This document shows, piece after piece, positions 1 through 9,400 of a stretch of 64,000 nucleotides of DNA. Under the pieces are notes generated by a model. It did no database searches, was not told where the DNA came from, and was given only the letters and a program-made list of their open reading frames with translations. Position 1 is the stretch's first letter. Each line of letters opens with the position of its first letter. The stretch comes from Halobacillus mangrovi (GTDB lineage: Bacteria > Bacillota > Bacilli > Bacillales > Halobacillaceae): assembly GCF_002097535.1 (NCBI RefSeq), contig NZ_CP020772.1, positions 2,418,001 to 2,482,000 on the forward strand, read 5' to 3'. The position numbers and the translations under genes were made by a program.

Positions 1-18
1 AAACCACTGTATGGTCAT
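1..18 (-). CDS. rbgA: Start of ribosome assembly GTPase RbgA (partial)
   Basis: Only the first six codons are inside the window, reading MTIQWF on the minus strand. They follow an AGGAGG ribosome binding site. RbgA (YlqF) proteins of Bacillaceae begin with this peptide, followed by PGHMAK, and the gene lies near rplS and a signal peptidase gene in many of these genomes. RbgA is a GTPase needed for late assembly of the 50S ribosomal subunit. The call rests on six residues plus position, so it is an inference. Confidence 0.6.
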
Positions 19-28
19 AAGGTGCCTC

Positions 29-577
29 CTAATTGATAAATTCTATGCGATTCAATGGCCAGTAGGAAAGAATAGCTTCTCCGACGATTTGATCAGCGGG
101 AATGACGCCAAGCATGCGACTGTCCGTCGAATTTGTCCGATTATCTCCTAATACGAGGAAGTGATTCTCTGGAACCTCTTCATATCCCCCAGGAAGCTCT
201 TCAATCGTAAAGTCATCGGTCAGCATTTGCCCGGAGTCAACATGCTCTTTCTCATCCTTTAAAAAAGGTTCCGCCATTTCTTGCCCATTTATGTATAGCT
301 TATCGTTTTTATATTCTACATGATCCCCGGGTAAGCCAATAACCCGTTTTATGTAATCTTTTTTTTCCGTTGCATGGAAGACGACTACCTCAAATCTTTC
401 CGGAGATCCTAAAGTATAGTTAATTTTACTGACAATCAAATGATCACTGCTATGTAAGGTAGGTAGCATGGATGGCCCTTCTACCACCACCGGAGCAAAA
501 AGGAAGACACGCACAACTATGGCTAAAACCGCTGCAATAACAAATGCTTTAATCCAATCCAACCACTGTTTCTTCAT
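29..577 (-). CDS. lepB: Type I signal peptidase
   Basis: A 182-residue S26-family signal peptidase, which removes signal peptides from exported proteins at the outer face of the membrane. One N-terminal membrane segment spans about residues 9-28. The catalytic serine is S36 in GPSMLPT, the general-base lysine is K77 in DYIKRVIGLPGD, and the conserved GDNR box is at 144-147. I chose the ATG giving MKKQWLDW because it places the membrane anchor at the N terminus; longer readings add 70 residues that overlap rplS. It lies between rplS and rbgA, a place where B. subtilis has no sip gene but many other Bacillaceae do. Multiple type I peptidases per genome are usual, so this may not be the only one. 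Confidence 0.95.
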   Translation of the reverse strand: MKKQWLDWIKAFVIAAVLAIVVRVFLFAPVVVEGPSMLPTLHSSDHLIVSKINYTLGSPERFEVVVFHATEKKDYIKRVIGLPGDHVEYKNDKLYINGQEMAEPFLKDEKEHVDSGQMLTDDFTIEELPGGYEEVPENHFLVLGDNRTNSTDSRMLGVIPADQIVGEAILSYWPLNRIEFIN

Positions 578-604
578 TACAATTCCCCATTCCCTTACAA
601 TGAT

Positions 605-639
605 TAGAAAAAAGGAGCTTGGCAAATGCAAGCTCCTTT
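605..639 (-). terminator. Rho-independent terminator after rplS
   Basis: An 11-bp perfect stem (AAAGGAGCTTG and its complement) with a 7-base loop is followed on the minus strand by a run of T. It sits between rplS and lepB, so it ends the rplS transcript and implies that lepB is transcribed by read-through or from its own promoter. Confidence 0.85.
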
Positions 640-647
640 CAACTAAA

Positions 648-992
648 TTAAATAATTTCTTTAATACGAGCAGCTTTACCGCGCAGGTTACGCAAGTAGT
701 AAAGTCTCGCTTGACGGACTTTACCGCGGCGGGAACGCTCAATTTTAGCAATTCGTGGTGAATGCAATGGGAATGTACGCTCAACACCTACACCGTAAGT
801 AATCTTACGTACAGTGAATGTTTCGCTAATTCCGCCGTTTTGACGCTTGATAACAACACCTTCGAATACCTGGATACGCTCACGGTTACCTTCGACAACC
901 TTCACGTGTACTTTGACGGTGTCACCAGGACGGAAGTCTGGGTGATCCGTACGAAGCTGTTCTTTTGTAATGTCATGAATTAGTTGTTGCAT
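648..992 (-). CDS. rplS: 50S ribosomal protein L19
   Basis: A 114-residue L19 protein, matching the family length, with the basic core [17 protein letters not shown] and the C-terminal [18 protein letters not shown] typical of the family. L19 lies at the 30S-50S interface. The start gives MQQLIHDIT, preceded by an AAAGGAGTG ribosome binding site. It follows trmD, as in B. subtilis, but has its own promoter and a structured leader, and a terminator follows it directly. Expression therefore appears to be set separately from rimM-trmD. Confidence 0.98.
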   Translation of the reverse strand: MQQLIHDITKEQLRTDHPDFRPGDTVKVHVKVVEGNRERIQVFEGVVIKRQNGGISETFTVRKITYGVGVERTFPLHSPRIAKIERSRRGKVRQARLYYLRNLRGKAARIKEII

Positions 993-1025
993 CGTGTTTC
1001 ACTCCTTTTGAACTAATGCTCTTGT

Positions 1026-1085
1026 CTACTATGAGGCAGCGGAACATCGTTTTCCGCTTAAACCGAACGTTTAAGCACAAAGATT
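1026..1085 (-). ncRNA. Candidate structured rplS (L19) leader
   Basis: The 5' untranslated region of rplS can form two competing hairpins. One pairs GCTTAAAC with GTTTAAGC (1056-1063 and 1069-1076). The other pairs GCGGAA with TTCCGC (1039-1044 and 1052-1057). They share two bases, so they cannot both form completely. An L19 leader that autoregulates rplS is a known type of Bacillales cis-regulatory RNA. I see the pairing potential and the right position, but have not tested the match to that family. Confidence 0.5.
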
Positions 1086-1114
1086 AATATATCATAAACC
1101 GCTAGATTCCGCAA
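1086..1114 (-). promoter_or_regulatory. Sigma-A-type promoter of rplS
   Basis: On the minus strand TTGCGG (1109-1114) and TATATT (1086-1091) are spaced by 17 bases, just after the trmD stop codon and just before the structured leader. Spacing and position fit a housekeeping promoter for rplS. Confidence 0.65.
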
Positions 1115-1120
1115 GGATCC

Positions 1121-1852
1121 TTAACGATTTTTCCACTCATTAATCCAAGCATTTTCCTTTGGAGAAAGCTCTCTATCCTCGAGTAAATCAGGACGTCGTT
1201 CGAATGTCCGTTTAAGAGACTGATAATGTCTCCATTCCTCTATTTTAGCATGATTTCCGGAAAGTAAAACATCCGGTACCTGATGACCTCTAAAATCTGC
1301 TGGTCTCGTATAATGAGGGTGTTCAAGCAGTCCGTCCGAAAAAGAGTCTTGTGGAGCAGACTGTTCATTTCCTAGAACACCTGGCAGAAGTCTTATTACA
1401 GAGTCCATCACAACCATTGTTCCTAGTTCTCCACCAGTTAAAACATAGTCACCGAGAGAGATCTCATCGGTAACAAGCTCTTGTCTAATTCTCTCGTCAT
1501 ATCCTTCATAGTGGCCACAAATGAATATGATATGTTCCTCTTTAGATAATTCTTCTGCTTTCTTTTGTGAATGGGGTTCTCCTTGAGGACACATGAGTAC
1601 AACTCTTGGTTGTGATTCACTCTTTTGTTTAATATCTTCAATTGCATCGAAAATAGGCTGTGGAGTTAGGACAAGCCCTGCCCCTCCCCCATATGGATAG
1701 TCATCCACTTTATTATGTTTATTAGTTGTATAATCCCTGAAATTTACATAGCGGTAGCTGAACGCTTCTCGATCTTGGGCTCGTTTCATAATGGATGTAT
1801 TTAACACTCCATCAAACATCTCTGGAAACAAAGTCAATATATCGATATGCAT
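1121..1852 (-). CDS. trmD: tRNA (guanine37-N1)-methyltransferase
   Basis: A 243-residue TrmD. It methylates G37 next to the anticodon, using S-adenosylmethionine, and prevents +1 frameshifting. The trefoil-knot cofactor site is visible in [10 protein letters not shown] and [11 protein letters not shown], together with the glycine-rich YGGGAGLVL motif. The ATG overlaps the rimM stop codon by one base (TAATG), so translation of the two is likely coupled. Order rimM-trmD-rplS is conserved across Bacillaceae. Confidence 0.98.
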   Translation of the reverse strand: MHIDILTLFPEMFDGVLNTSIMKRAQDREAFSYRYVNFRDYTTNKHNKVDDYPYGGGAGLVLTPQPIFDAIEDIKQKSESQPRVVLMCPQGEPHSQKKAEELSKEEHIIFICGHYEGYDERIRQELVTDEISLGDYVLTGGELGTMVVMDSVIRLLPGVLGNEQSAPQDSFSDGLLEHPHYTRPADFRGHQVPDVLLSGNHAKIEEWRHYQSLKRTFERRPDLLEDRELSPKENAWINEWKNR

Positions 1853-2367
1853 TAGTCTAACAGCCCCTCTATCGGATCAATGATAATCGTTTGTTGTTCT
1901 GTATCCACTTTTTTCACTACAGGCTCAATGTAAGGGAGGAGTAAATCTGACTGATTTTCTCGTTTGACGACCCAAACGTCATTGGCGCCCGGAGTCAAGA
2001 TTTCCTTCACCTGGCCAATTTCTTCACCAGTATGCAAGTACACGGTACAGCCGATGATCTCATGAAAATAAAATTCATGTTCTTCTAATTCTTCCTGTGC
2101 ATCCTCCGTGACCATCAGCATCCCATTTTTATACTTTTCCACATCGTTAATAGAAGGATGATCCTCAAAAGTTAGAAGATCGAAGCCTTTGTGGACTCGA
2201 TGGGACCGTACAATTAACTCCTTAGGTTCTTTATTATCATTTACCCAATACAAAAGCTGGCCTGGTTGGAAACGTTCGTCAAAGTCCGTGATTCGCTGGA
2301 CTTTCACTTCTCCTTTAATGCCATGAGTATTTATTATTTTTCCGACATTGAACATTTGTTTCTCCAT
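1852..2367 (-). CDS. rimM: Ribosome maturation factor RimM
   Basis: A 171-residue RimM, which binds S19 and helps assemble the 30S head. The N-terminal barrel begins [18 protein letters not shown] and the C-terminal PRC-barrel includes [19 protein letters not shown] chose the ATG giving MEKQMFNVG because a GAGGTAAGGA ribosome binding site precedes it; a longer reading runs back into ylqD. Part of the rpsP-khpA-ylqD-rimM-trmD series. Confidence 0.97.
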   Translation of the reverse strand: MEKQMFNVGKIINTHGIKGEVKVQRITDFDERFQPGQLLYWVNDNKEPKELIVRSHRVHKGFDLLTFEDHPSINDVEKYKNGMLMVTEDAQEELEEHEFYFHEIIGCTVYLHTGEEIGQVKEILTPGANDVWVVKRENQSDLLLPYIEPVVKKVDTEQQTIIIDPIEGLLD

Positions 2368-2375
2368 GTCTATCC

Positions 2376-2762
2376 TTACCTCGCTCGTATGACTTTTCCA
2401 TCCTGAATGACAATTTGTCTCTCTTCGATCAATTCCTGCCACGAATCGCCTTCATTAACTTCAATCAAAGCTTCTACTTCGTCAGTTTCAAGTTCACTGC
2501 CATTTGGGAGTACCTCTAACTGCTTTAGCTGATGTTCCGTCCACCGAATTTGATCCCTGCGTCGACTGATCTCTTTGGAGAAACGGCGTTCGACCTCAGT
2601 TTTAGAAACACCCGATTTTCGTTCTAGTTTTTTTTGCTCAAAAGATAATTGGCGGCACTCCTTATCTAATTGTGTACACCTTTCATAGAAACGCTCCTTT
2701 AATTGGGCACGGCTATCTTCAGTTAACACTTGTTTGACAGGGATTTTTCGAATGATTTGCAT
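2376..2762 (-). CDS. ylqD: YlqD-family protein
   Basis: A 128-residue soluble, highly charged protein of the YlqD family. Residues about 20-75 are likely a coiled coil (many E, K, Q and R, few hydrophobics), followed by a C-terminal segment of the type [18 protein letters not shown]. No function is established for the family as far as I know. Its fixed place between khpA and rimM suggests a link to RNA or the ribosome, which is inference. I chose the ATG giving [12 protein letters not shown], after a GGCGGAG ribosome binding site. Confidence 0.9.
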   Translation of the reverse strand: MQIIRKIPVKQVLTEDSRAQLKERFYERCTQLDKECRQLSFEQKKLERKSGVSKTEVERRFSKEISRRRDQIRWTEHQLKQLEVLPNGSELETDEVEALIEVNEGDSWQELIEERQIVIQDGKVIRAR

Positions 2763-2796
2763 GGTCGCTCCGCCTCTCTGAATCATTTCTGAATGG

Positions 2797-2826
2797 TAAA
2801 AAAGGGAAAGGTTATCCCTCTCCCTT
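2797..2826 (-). terminator. Terminator between khpA and ylqD
   Basis: On the minus strand AAGGGAGAGG pairs with CCTTTCCCTT (one G-T pair), followed by TTTTACC. It lies between the khpA stop and the ylqD start, so it could partly separate rpsP-khpA from the downstream genes. Confidence 0.7.
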
Positions 2827-2827
2827 C

Positions 2828-3055
2828 TTACATGATATCCAGATAGATTCGTTTTTCTGAATCAGAGCCTGCCGCATAAACGACAGTTCGAATCGCCTTA
2901 GCAATCCTTCCGTTTTTACCAATCACTTTGCCAACATCGTCTGAGTGTACCGAAAGATGATAGGTAACCTTCTGTTCTTCCTCTTTTACATCCACGACGA
3001 TATCTTCGGGGTGATCAACAAGCGGAGTGACGATTGTTTCAATTAAGGCTTTCAT
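2828..3055 (-). CDS. khpA: KH-domain RNA-binding protein KhpA
   Basis: A 75-residue protein consisting of one KH domain, with the RNA-binding GxxG loop in VIGKNGRIAKAIR. KhpA (YlqC) acts with KhpB in RNA binding and, in related bacteria, in cell elongation. It lies 18 bases after rpsP, as in B. subtilis. The length matches the family. Confidence 0.95.
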   Translation of the reverse strand: MKALIETIVTPLVDHPEDIVVDVKEEEQKVTYHLSVHSDDVGKVIGKNGRIAKAIRTVVYAAGSDSEKRIYLDIM

Positions 3056-3073
3056 GATATCACCACTACTTTA

Positions 3074-3343
3074 TTATTTGTTTTTCTTTTCGTGGAACTG
3101 CTTCATGATGCCTTCTTTAGAGAATAGGTTACGAACTGTATCACTCGGCTGAGCACCATTTGACATCCAATCCATAGCTTTTTCAGCGTCAAGCTTAACC
3201 TCAACAGGGTTAGAAACTGGATTATATGTGCCGATTTGTTCGATGATACGTCCATCACGAGGAGAACGTGAATCTGCTACTACTACACGGTAAAATGGGT
3301 TACGTTTAGATCCCATACGTTTTAGGCGAATTTTTACTGCCAT
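3074..3343 (-). CDS. rpsP: 30S ribosomal protein S16
   Basis: An 89-residue S16, with the family start [19 protein letters not shown] and the central [14 protein letters not shown] chose this ATG because a GGAGG site precedes it at good spacing and the family starts here; a reading 12 residues longer passes through that site. First gene of the rpsP-khpA-ylqD-rimM-trmD series, with a good promoter upstream. Confidence 0.98.
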   Translation of the reverse strand: MAVKIRLKRMGSKRNPFYRVVVADSRSPRDGRIIEQIGTYNPVSNPVEVKLDAEKAMDWMSNGAQPSDTVRNLFSKEGIMKQFHEKKNK

Positions 3344-3389
3344 ATTTAACAACCTCCATATTTTTCTTAAATGTTTCACACAAATTTAG

Positions 3390-3418
3390 ATTTTAGCAGA
3401 ACTTCAATTGTGTGTAAA
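3390..3418 (-). promoter_or_regulatory. Sigma-A-type promoter of rpsP
   Basis: On the minus strand TTTACA (3413-3418) and TAAAAT (3390-3395) are 17 bases apart, between the ffh stop and the rpsP ribosome binding site. This suits independent transcription of the rpsP group. Confidence 0.65.
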
Positions 3419-3429
3419 GGATTTTTCCA

Positions 3430-4770
3430 TTACATAAAAGGAAAATTCATTCCTTTGCCTTTTTTGCCTTTAGTGTTACTCATTTGTTTCATCATTTTCT
3501 TCATTTCCTCGAACTGTTTCAATAGTCGGTTGACTTCTGAAACTGATGTTCCAGATCCTTTCGCAATTCGCTTTTTACGACTTGCATTCATCACGGAAGG
3601 GTCGACGCGTTCTTTCTTCGTCATCGATTGAATAATCGCTTCCACATGTACGATTTGTTTATCATCGAAGGAAACGTTTTTCAACCCCTTCATTTTATTT
3701 GCTCCTGGAATCATATTGATCAGTTCGTCCAATGGCCCCATGTTCTTCACTTGATCCATTTGGTCAAGGAAATCTTCGAACGTAAAGGATGCTGTTCGCA
3801 TCTTCGATTCGAGTTCTTTTGCCTGTTTTTCATCGACTTGGGTTTGAGCTTTTTCAATTAGAGTCAGCATATCTCCCATACCGAGAATACGTGAAGCCAT
3901 CCGTTCTGGGTGGAATGCCTCCAATTGGTCAAGTTTCTCTCCCATACCAGCAAATTTGATCGGTTTACCGGTCACAGCTTTAATGGATAAGGCAGCACCA
4001 CCACGGGTATCGCCATCAAGCTTCGTAAGCAGAACGCCTGTTACGTCAAGCTGTTCATCGAAGCTTTGAGCCACGTTTACTGCATCTTGTCCTGTCATTG
4101 CATCAACAACGAGGAAAATTTCATCAGGCTGAACAGCTTCTTTGATACGCTGCAATTCACCCATCAATCCTTCATCGACGTGCAAACGTCCAGCGGTATC
4201 AATGATCACATAATCATTGTGTTCTTCTTTCGCTTTTTCAATTGCATTCTTAGCGATGTCAACTGGATCCGCCTCCGTTCCTTCCGCATGAACAGGCATA
4301 CTCAGCTGTTTTCCTAAAGTCTGCAATTGTTGAATGGCCGCAGGCCGGTAAACGTCAGCTGCCGCTAGAAGCGGCGTACGGTTATAATTTTTCCTTAAAA
4401 GGTTAGCAAGCTTTCCGGTCGTGGTTGTTTTACCGGCACCCTGTAAACCGACCATCATAATGACTGTCGGTGGACGTTTTGCAACAGCAATTCTGCTTTC
4501 ATCGCCGCCCATTAATTCTGTCAATTCTTCTTTAACCACTTTGATCACTTGCTGTCCTGGGGTCAAGCTTTCCATGACCTCCTGACCGATTGCACGTTCG
4601 CGTATACGTTTAACAAAGTCTTTAACCACTTTAAAGTTAACATCGGCCTCAAGGAGGGCGAGACGAACTTCTCGACTCATCTCTTTCACGTCTTGTTCGG
4701 TTACCTTCCCTTTGCCTTTAATTCTTTTCATCGTTTCCTGCAAACGGTCGGATAAACCTTCAAATGCCAT
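3430..4770 (-). CDS. ffh: Signal recognition particle protein Ffh (SRP54)
   Basis: A 446-residue SRP GTPase. It binds signal sequences and 4.5S/6S RNA and docks with FtsY at the membrane. The N domain covers about 1-90. The G domain has the P-loop GLQGAGKTTTTGKLA and the DTAGRL and TKLDGD motifs. The C-terminal M domain is methionine-rich (MKKMMKQM near the end). It follows ylxM by 13 bases; the ylxM-ffh pair is standard in Firmicutes. Confidence 0.98.
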   Translation of the reverse strand: MAFEGLSDRLQETMKRIKGKGKVTEQDVKEMSREVRLALLEADVNFKVVKDFVKRIRERAIGQEVMESLTPGQQVIKVVKEELTELMGGDESRIAVAKRPPTVIMMVGLQGAGKTTTTGKLANLLRKNYNRTPLLAAADVYRPAAIQQLQTLGKQLSMPVHAEGTEADPVDIAKNAIEKAKEEHNDYVIIDTAGRLHVDEGLMGELQRIKEAVQPDEIFLVVDAMTGQDAVNVAQSFDEQLDVTGVLLTKLDGDTRGGAALSIKAVTGKPIKFAGMGEKLDQLEAFHPERMASRILGMGDMLTLIEKAQTQVDEKQAKELESKMRTASFTFEDFLDQMDQVKNMGPLDELINMIPGANKMKGLKNVSFDDKQIVHVEAIIQSMTKKERVDPSVMNASRKKRIAKGSGTSVSEVNRLLKQFEEMKKMMKQMSNTKGKKGKGMNFPFM

Positions 4771-4783
4771 CCAAGGAACCCCC

Positions 4784-5113
4784 CTATTCTAATTCTTGTA
4801 GTTGCGTAACCCACCGGCTGAATTGCTCCGAATACTTTTCCTTTTCTAATTCAGCTTCCATATCGCGTAACACCTGCTGGCGTTCTTGAAACTTTTCATA
4901 GAGATGAAGCTTTTTTTCATATTCTTCAAGCATTGTCTCTGTTCGGCGAATATTATCATAAACAGCTTGACGAGACACATCAAACGTCTCTGATATTTCA
5001 CCTAAAGAGTAATCTTCAAGAAAATACAACTCCATATAGTTTCTTTGTTTAGGAGTTAATAACGACTGATAGAAATCAAATAAATAATTTACTCTTGTCG
5101 TTTTTTCAAGCAC
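4784..5113 (-). CDS. ylxM: YlxM family DNA-binding protein (UPF0122)
   Basis: A 109-residue helix-turn-helix protein similar to sigma-70 region 4, with [20 protein letters not shown] and [13 protein letters not shown]. YlxM is associated with the SRP pathway in Firmicutes and stimulates SRP GTPase activity in streptococci. I take the GTG start, because an AAGGAG site lies nine bases before it. It is the first gene of the ylxM-ffh unit and has its own promoter. Confidence 0.93.
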   Translation of the reverse strand: MLEKTTRVNYLFDFYQSLLTPKQRNYMELYFLEDYSLGEISETFDVSRQAVYDNIRRTETMLEEYEKKLHLYEKFQERQQVLRDMEAELEKEKYSEQFSRWVTQLQELE

Positions 5114-5154
5114 AGTTAAGCACTCCTTGTTAAGTGAAATACCTTTACATGAGA

Positions 5155-5184
5155 ATACTAACGGAGTCTTAGGTCTCGTGTCAA
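5155..5184 (-). promoter_or_regulatory. Sigma-A-type promoter of ylxM-ffh
   Basis: On the minus strand TTGACA (5179-5184) and TAGTAT (5155-5160) are 18 bases apart, in the gap between ftsY and ylxM. Confidence 0.6.
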
Positions 5185-5187
5185 GGT

Positions 5188-6468
5188 CTAATCCTCATTT
5201 TCTTCATCTTCATAGTCTTCGATCATGTCTGCAAACAGTCCATAGACAAAAGCATGGGCATCAAATGTTTCCAAGTCTGTCACTTTCTCACCAAGCCCGA
5301 CCAATTTCACTGGAATATCCAGCTCATTACGGATGGCTAGTACAATTCCGCCTTTCGCTGTTCCATCCAACTTGGAAAGTACAATACCTGAGACATCGGT
5401 TGCTTCTGAGAAAGTTTTCGCTTGGCTCATAGCATTTTGTCCAGTGGTAGCATCCAATACAAGCAGAACTTCATGAGGTGCACCAGGGACTTCTCTTTCA
5501 ATGACACGTTTAACTTTGGAGAGCTCATTCATCAGGTTGACTTTATTTTGAAGGCGTCCAGCGGTATCGCAGATTAGCACATCTGCATTTCGTGATTTGG
5601 CTGATTTAATTCCATCAAAAATTACTGCGGCGGGATCACTTCCCTCGCTATGCTTGATGGTATTAACCCCTACACGGTCGCCCCAGGCTTCAAGCTGATC
5701 GATTGCACCGGCACGGAATGTATCACCGGCTGCTAATGTAACCTTCTTACCTTCAGCTTTCAAACGATGCGCGAGTTTACCAATTGTCGTCGTTTTACCA
5801 ACACCATTCACTCCAACAAATAGATAAATGGTCAACCCGTCTGGATTTTCATTCAAGCCTTCCACATCTCCAGCTTGATCATCTCCATAATAGATCTCAA
5901 CCAGCTTTTCAGAGATTACTTCTTTTACTTGCTTTGTATCCTTAATATTTCTACGCTTGACTTCCATCTCAAGCTCATCAATCATTTCCATTACTGTATT
6001 GACGCCCACATCTGCAGAAATTAATACTTCTTCGAGTTCTTCGAAAAAGTCTTCATCGACAGTGCGGTAACGGGCTACAAGGTCATTAATTTTAGTAGAA
6101 AAAGAATTTCTTGTTTTAGCTAATCCACGCTTGAATTTAGCAGCAATTGAATCTTCTTCCTCTTCTTCCACAGGGAGTGCATCAACCTCTTCATCTTCGC
6201 TCTCATCTGTGACCGTGTTTTCTTCATCTTCTACTTCATCTGTGAAGATGTCTTCTTTGTAATCATCTTCTTCCTGTGGAAACTCTTCTTGCTCATCCAA
6301 AGGAACTTCCGTTTCACCTTCTAGAGGGAGTTCCTCTTTGTTCTCCCCTTCCTCATCATCGAGTTCATTTTGTTCCTCTGATTCTTTAAGTTCTTCTTCT
6401 TGCTTTTTATCTTCACTCAAATCAAAATCTTTCACAAACTTCTCTTTTAATTTCTTAAAAAAGCTCAT
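5188..6468 (-). CDS. ftsY: SRP receptor FtsY
   Basis: A 426-residue SRP receptor GTPase that docks SRP-ribosome complexes at the membrane. The NG domain occupies about 110-426, with the P-loop [14 protein letters not shown] at 219-232 and DTAGRLQNK and [10 protein letters not shown] further on. Residues about 18-107 form a very acidic, low-complexity linker rich in E and D. B. subtilis FtsY (329 residues) lacks such a long acidic region, while E. coli FtsY has one, so this N terminus is expanded. It lies 13 bases after smc, the order rnc-smc-ftsY being conserved. Confidence 0.97.
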   Translation of the reverse strand: MSFFKKLKEKFVKDFDLSEDKKQEEELKESEEQNELDDEEGENKEELPLEGETEVPLDEQEEFPQEEDDYKEDIFTDEVEDEENTVTDESEDEEVDALPVEEEEEDSIAAKFKRGLAKTRNSFSTKINDLVARYRTVDEDFFEELEEVLISADVGVNTVMEMIDELEMEVKRRNIKDTKQVKEVISEKLVEIYYGDDQAGDVEGLNENPDGLTIYLFVGVNGVGKTTTIGKLAHRLKAEGKKVTLAAGDTFRAGAIDQLEAWGDRVGVNTIKHSEGSDPAAVIFDGIKSAKSRNADVLICDTAGRLQNKVNLMNELSKVKRVIEREVPGAPHEVLLVLDATTGQNAMSQAKTFSEATDVSGIVLSKLDGTAKGGIVLAIRNELDIPVKLVGLGEKVTDLETFDAHAFVYGLFADMIEDYEDEENED

Positions 6469-6481
6469 CTACTCTTCCTTT

Positions 6482-9400
6482 CTATGCTTCAAGTAATTCG
6501 GGCGTTTCTTCCAAGCGGACGGAAACAAGTTTTGACACCCCTGACTCCTGCATGGTCACTCCATAGAGTACATCCGATTCTTCCATCGTCCCTTTTCTGT
6601 GGGTAATCACAATGAATTGTGTTTTTGCGCTGAATTCCTTTAAGAAGCGAGCAAATCGGTCAACGTTCGCCTCATCCAATGCTGCTTCTACCTCATCAAG
6701 CACGCAAAATGGAACTGGTCTCACTCTAAGGATAGAAAATAATAAGGCAATTGCCGTCAAGGCTCGTTCCCCACCTGAGAGAAGGCTGAGATTTTGAAGT
6801 TTCTTTCCTGGAGGCTGAGCTACGATATCGACCCCTGTTTCTAACATATTTTCTGGTTCCGTCAATTGAAGGTCAGCCTTTCCTCCTCCAAATAGGTCGC
6901 GAAACACTTCACCAAATTCATTACGAATTTTTGTAAAGGTATCCGTAAAACGTCTGTCCATTTCTCCATCCATTTCATTAATGACAGTATGGAGAGTTTG
7001 TTTAGCTTCAAGAAGATCGTCCTGCTGGCCTTTCAAAAAGTCGTACCTTTCTACGATACGATCATACTCGTCAATTGCACCTAAATTCACTGTACCTAAT
7101 TCTTCAATAGATCGTTTAATCAATTTTACTCGAGTGGATGACTGTTCAATATCGTCAACAGGAGGATATTCACTTTTTGCCCGTTCGAAAGTTGTCACAT
7201 ACTCTTCCTGTAGATAATTCAGCATATTCTCAAGCTCAACATCAAGGCGGTTAGCCTTAACCTCTTTTTGTTGAATATCCTGAATAAAATTCTGATGATT
7301 GCGCTTCTGCTCTTTAAGAATACGCTCAGCTTCCTGTATTTCCTGACCATATTGATTACGTTCTTTTCTTCGATCTTGTATTAGAGCAGAAGTGGTTTCT
7401 TTTCTTTGTTTTGTTTCGTTTATCGCTTCAACAAGCTCTTCTTCCGTCTGATTCGAATCAACTAATTCAATCAATTGCTTGTAGGCTTTACGATTTTCTT
7501 CAAGGCTGTGATTAATACCAGCAAGTTCTTCACTATATCTGTCAGCTTTTTCTTGCTGATTTCTGACAGCAGAATCTTGTTCAGCCAATTGAATTTGCAA
7601 CTCATTTTTACGTTTTTGCAGATTCTCTACATCTAATTTTTGTCGATCTTTTGCCTCGGTTAATTCTGAAATTTGTTGTTGAACAGATTCCAGTTCTTCC
7701 CCAAGCTTAGCTAAGTCTTTATCTAACTGTTGGAGTTGTTCCCCCGCCTGACTTCGGTCTTTATCATATTGGGCCTGATCTTGGTCAAATAATTGCAGTT
7801 GATCATTCAAATGATCCAGCTTAAGCTGATACTCACGAACGTTCGACTGCTTTTCATATTCATTAGTTTTGACATCGGTTAGTTCTTGTTCCAATTCATC
7901 TACTTTGCGCTGTTGTTCAGTAATAGTCCGTTTTAAAGTTTTCACTTTCTCTTCGACATCTTTAGTTTTTACGTCGAACTCTTGGATTTTACTGCTTATG
8001 TCTTGAAGTTCTTTTTCTCTTGTAAAAAGCGATTGATTAGATTTCTTTTGTCCTCCACCAGACATAGAACCTCCTGGATTGACTACGTCTCCGTCTAACG
8101 TTACGACCCGATATTTACGGTTTAAAAACCGAGCAATAGCGTTGGCATCTTCTAACGTCTCAGCGATCACAATGTGTCCAAGCAAGTGCTGAATCGCTTT
8201 CTGATAAGCTGAATCAAACTCTACTAAATCCACAGCAATACCTACAAAACCATTCTTCTCTTGAAGTCCAGCAGCCGCTTGCCCATAAATAGAACGGGGC
8301 TGAATAGCGGTTAGAGGCAAAAAGGTGGCTCGTCCTTTATGATTAGATTTCAACCAGTGGATGGCTTGTCTGCCAGTCATCTCGTCTTTAACAACGATAT
8401 GTTGCGCCTGAGCCCCTAAAGCCGTCTCAATCGCTGTAAGTAAGTTATTTGGGATGTCGATTAATTCTAGTACCGCTCCTTCAACACCTTGAAGCTGACC
8501 TCTTTGTCTTGCTTTGAGTATTTCACGGACTCCTTGGAAATAACCGGAAAAATCTTCTTTCATATCCTCCAGCATTTCTTTTTTTGATCGCATTTTTTCT
8601 AAGTACTGATACCCTTTATACAGCTTCTCCTGCCAATCTTGGTAGGATTCCGCGTTACTGTTTAAATTTTGCTGTAGTTGTTTGAGTTGTTCTTCTCTTT
8701 CTGTTCTTTCTGATGAAATTAATTGCAATTCTTCCTTCAACTGCTGCAATGTCATCTCAAGCTGATGACGTTCTTCTCTTAGATCTTTGAATTTATCTAC
8801 CTGATGGTCTTTTTTATAACTAATCTGTGACAGCTGCTTATCTAATAACTGCTTTTCATTCCTTTTTGCTGCTTGGTCATTTAATAGATCGATGTAGTCG
8901 CTTTTTAAATCCTCGATCTTGTCTTCGATCATTTGAATATCTTTGCTTAAAGCATCGTTTGTTTGATGTAATTCATGTTTCGTATGTTTTCTTTTGTCTT
9001 TTGTTTCTGCCAGCTTTTCAGATTCTTCCTTCGCCACTTGTTTTAATTGCTGCCATCTTTTTGAGAGATCTTCATATTCCTGTTCAAGTTTAGATTTATT
9101 TTCTTCGTAGTGCTTATGACGTTCTTTCATAAGCTCTTTCTTACCTTCTAAGTTCTCCAATTCTCTAGTGAGAACCAACAAAGTCTCTTGCAAGTCTTCA
9201 ATCGATTCATCGAGGGCTTGCATATTATCTCGTTGTTCTTCCACAGATGTCTCTTTTATATCTATTTTCGCATGCAATTCTTTTTCCTGTCTTTTAACTA
9301 CTTCCAAATCTGCAAGTAATTGCTGCCACTCTTCGTGCAATTGTTCAATCTGAGTAACAAGCAGCGAAATTTCCACTTGTTTGAGATCTTCTTTCTTTTC

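Noticed and set aside
468..761. Plus-strand open frame of 97 codons over lepB and the rplS terminator
   Set aside because: It runs antisense to lepB, crosses a clear terminator hairpin, has no ribosome binding site and no recognisable sequence.
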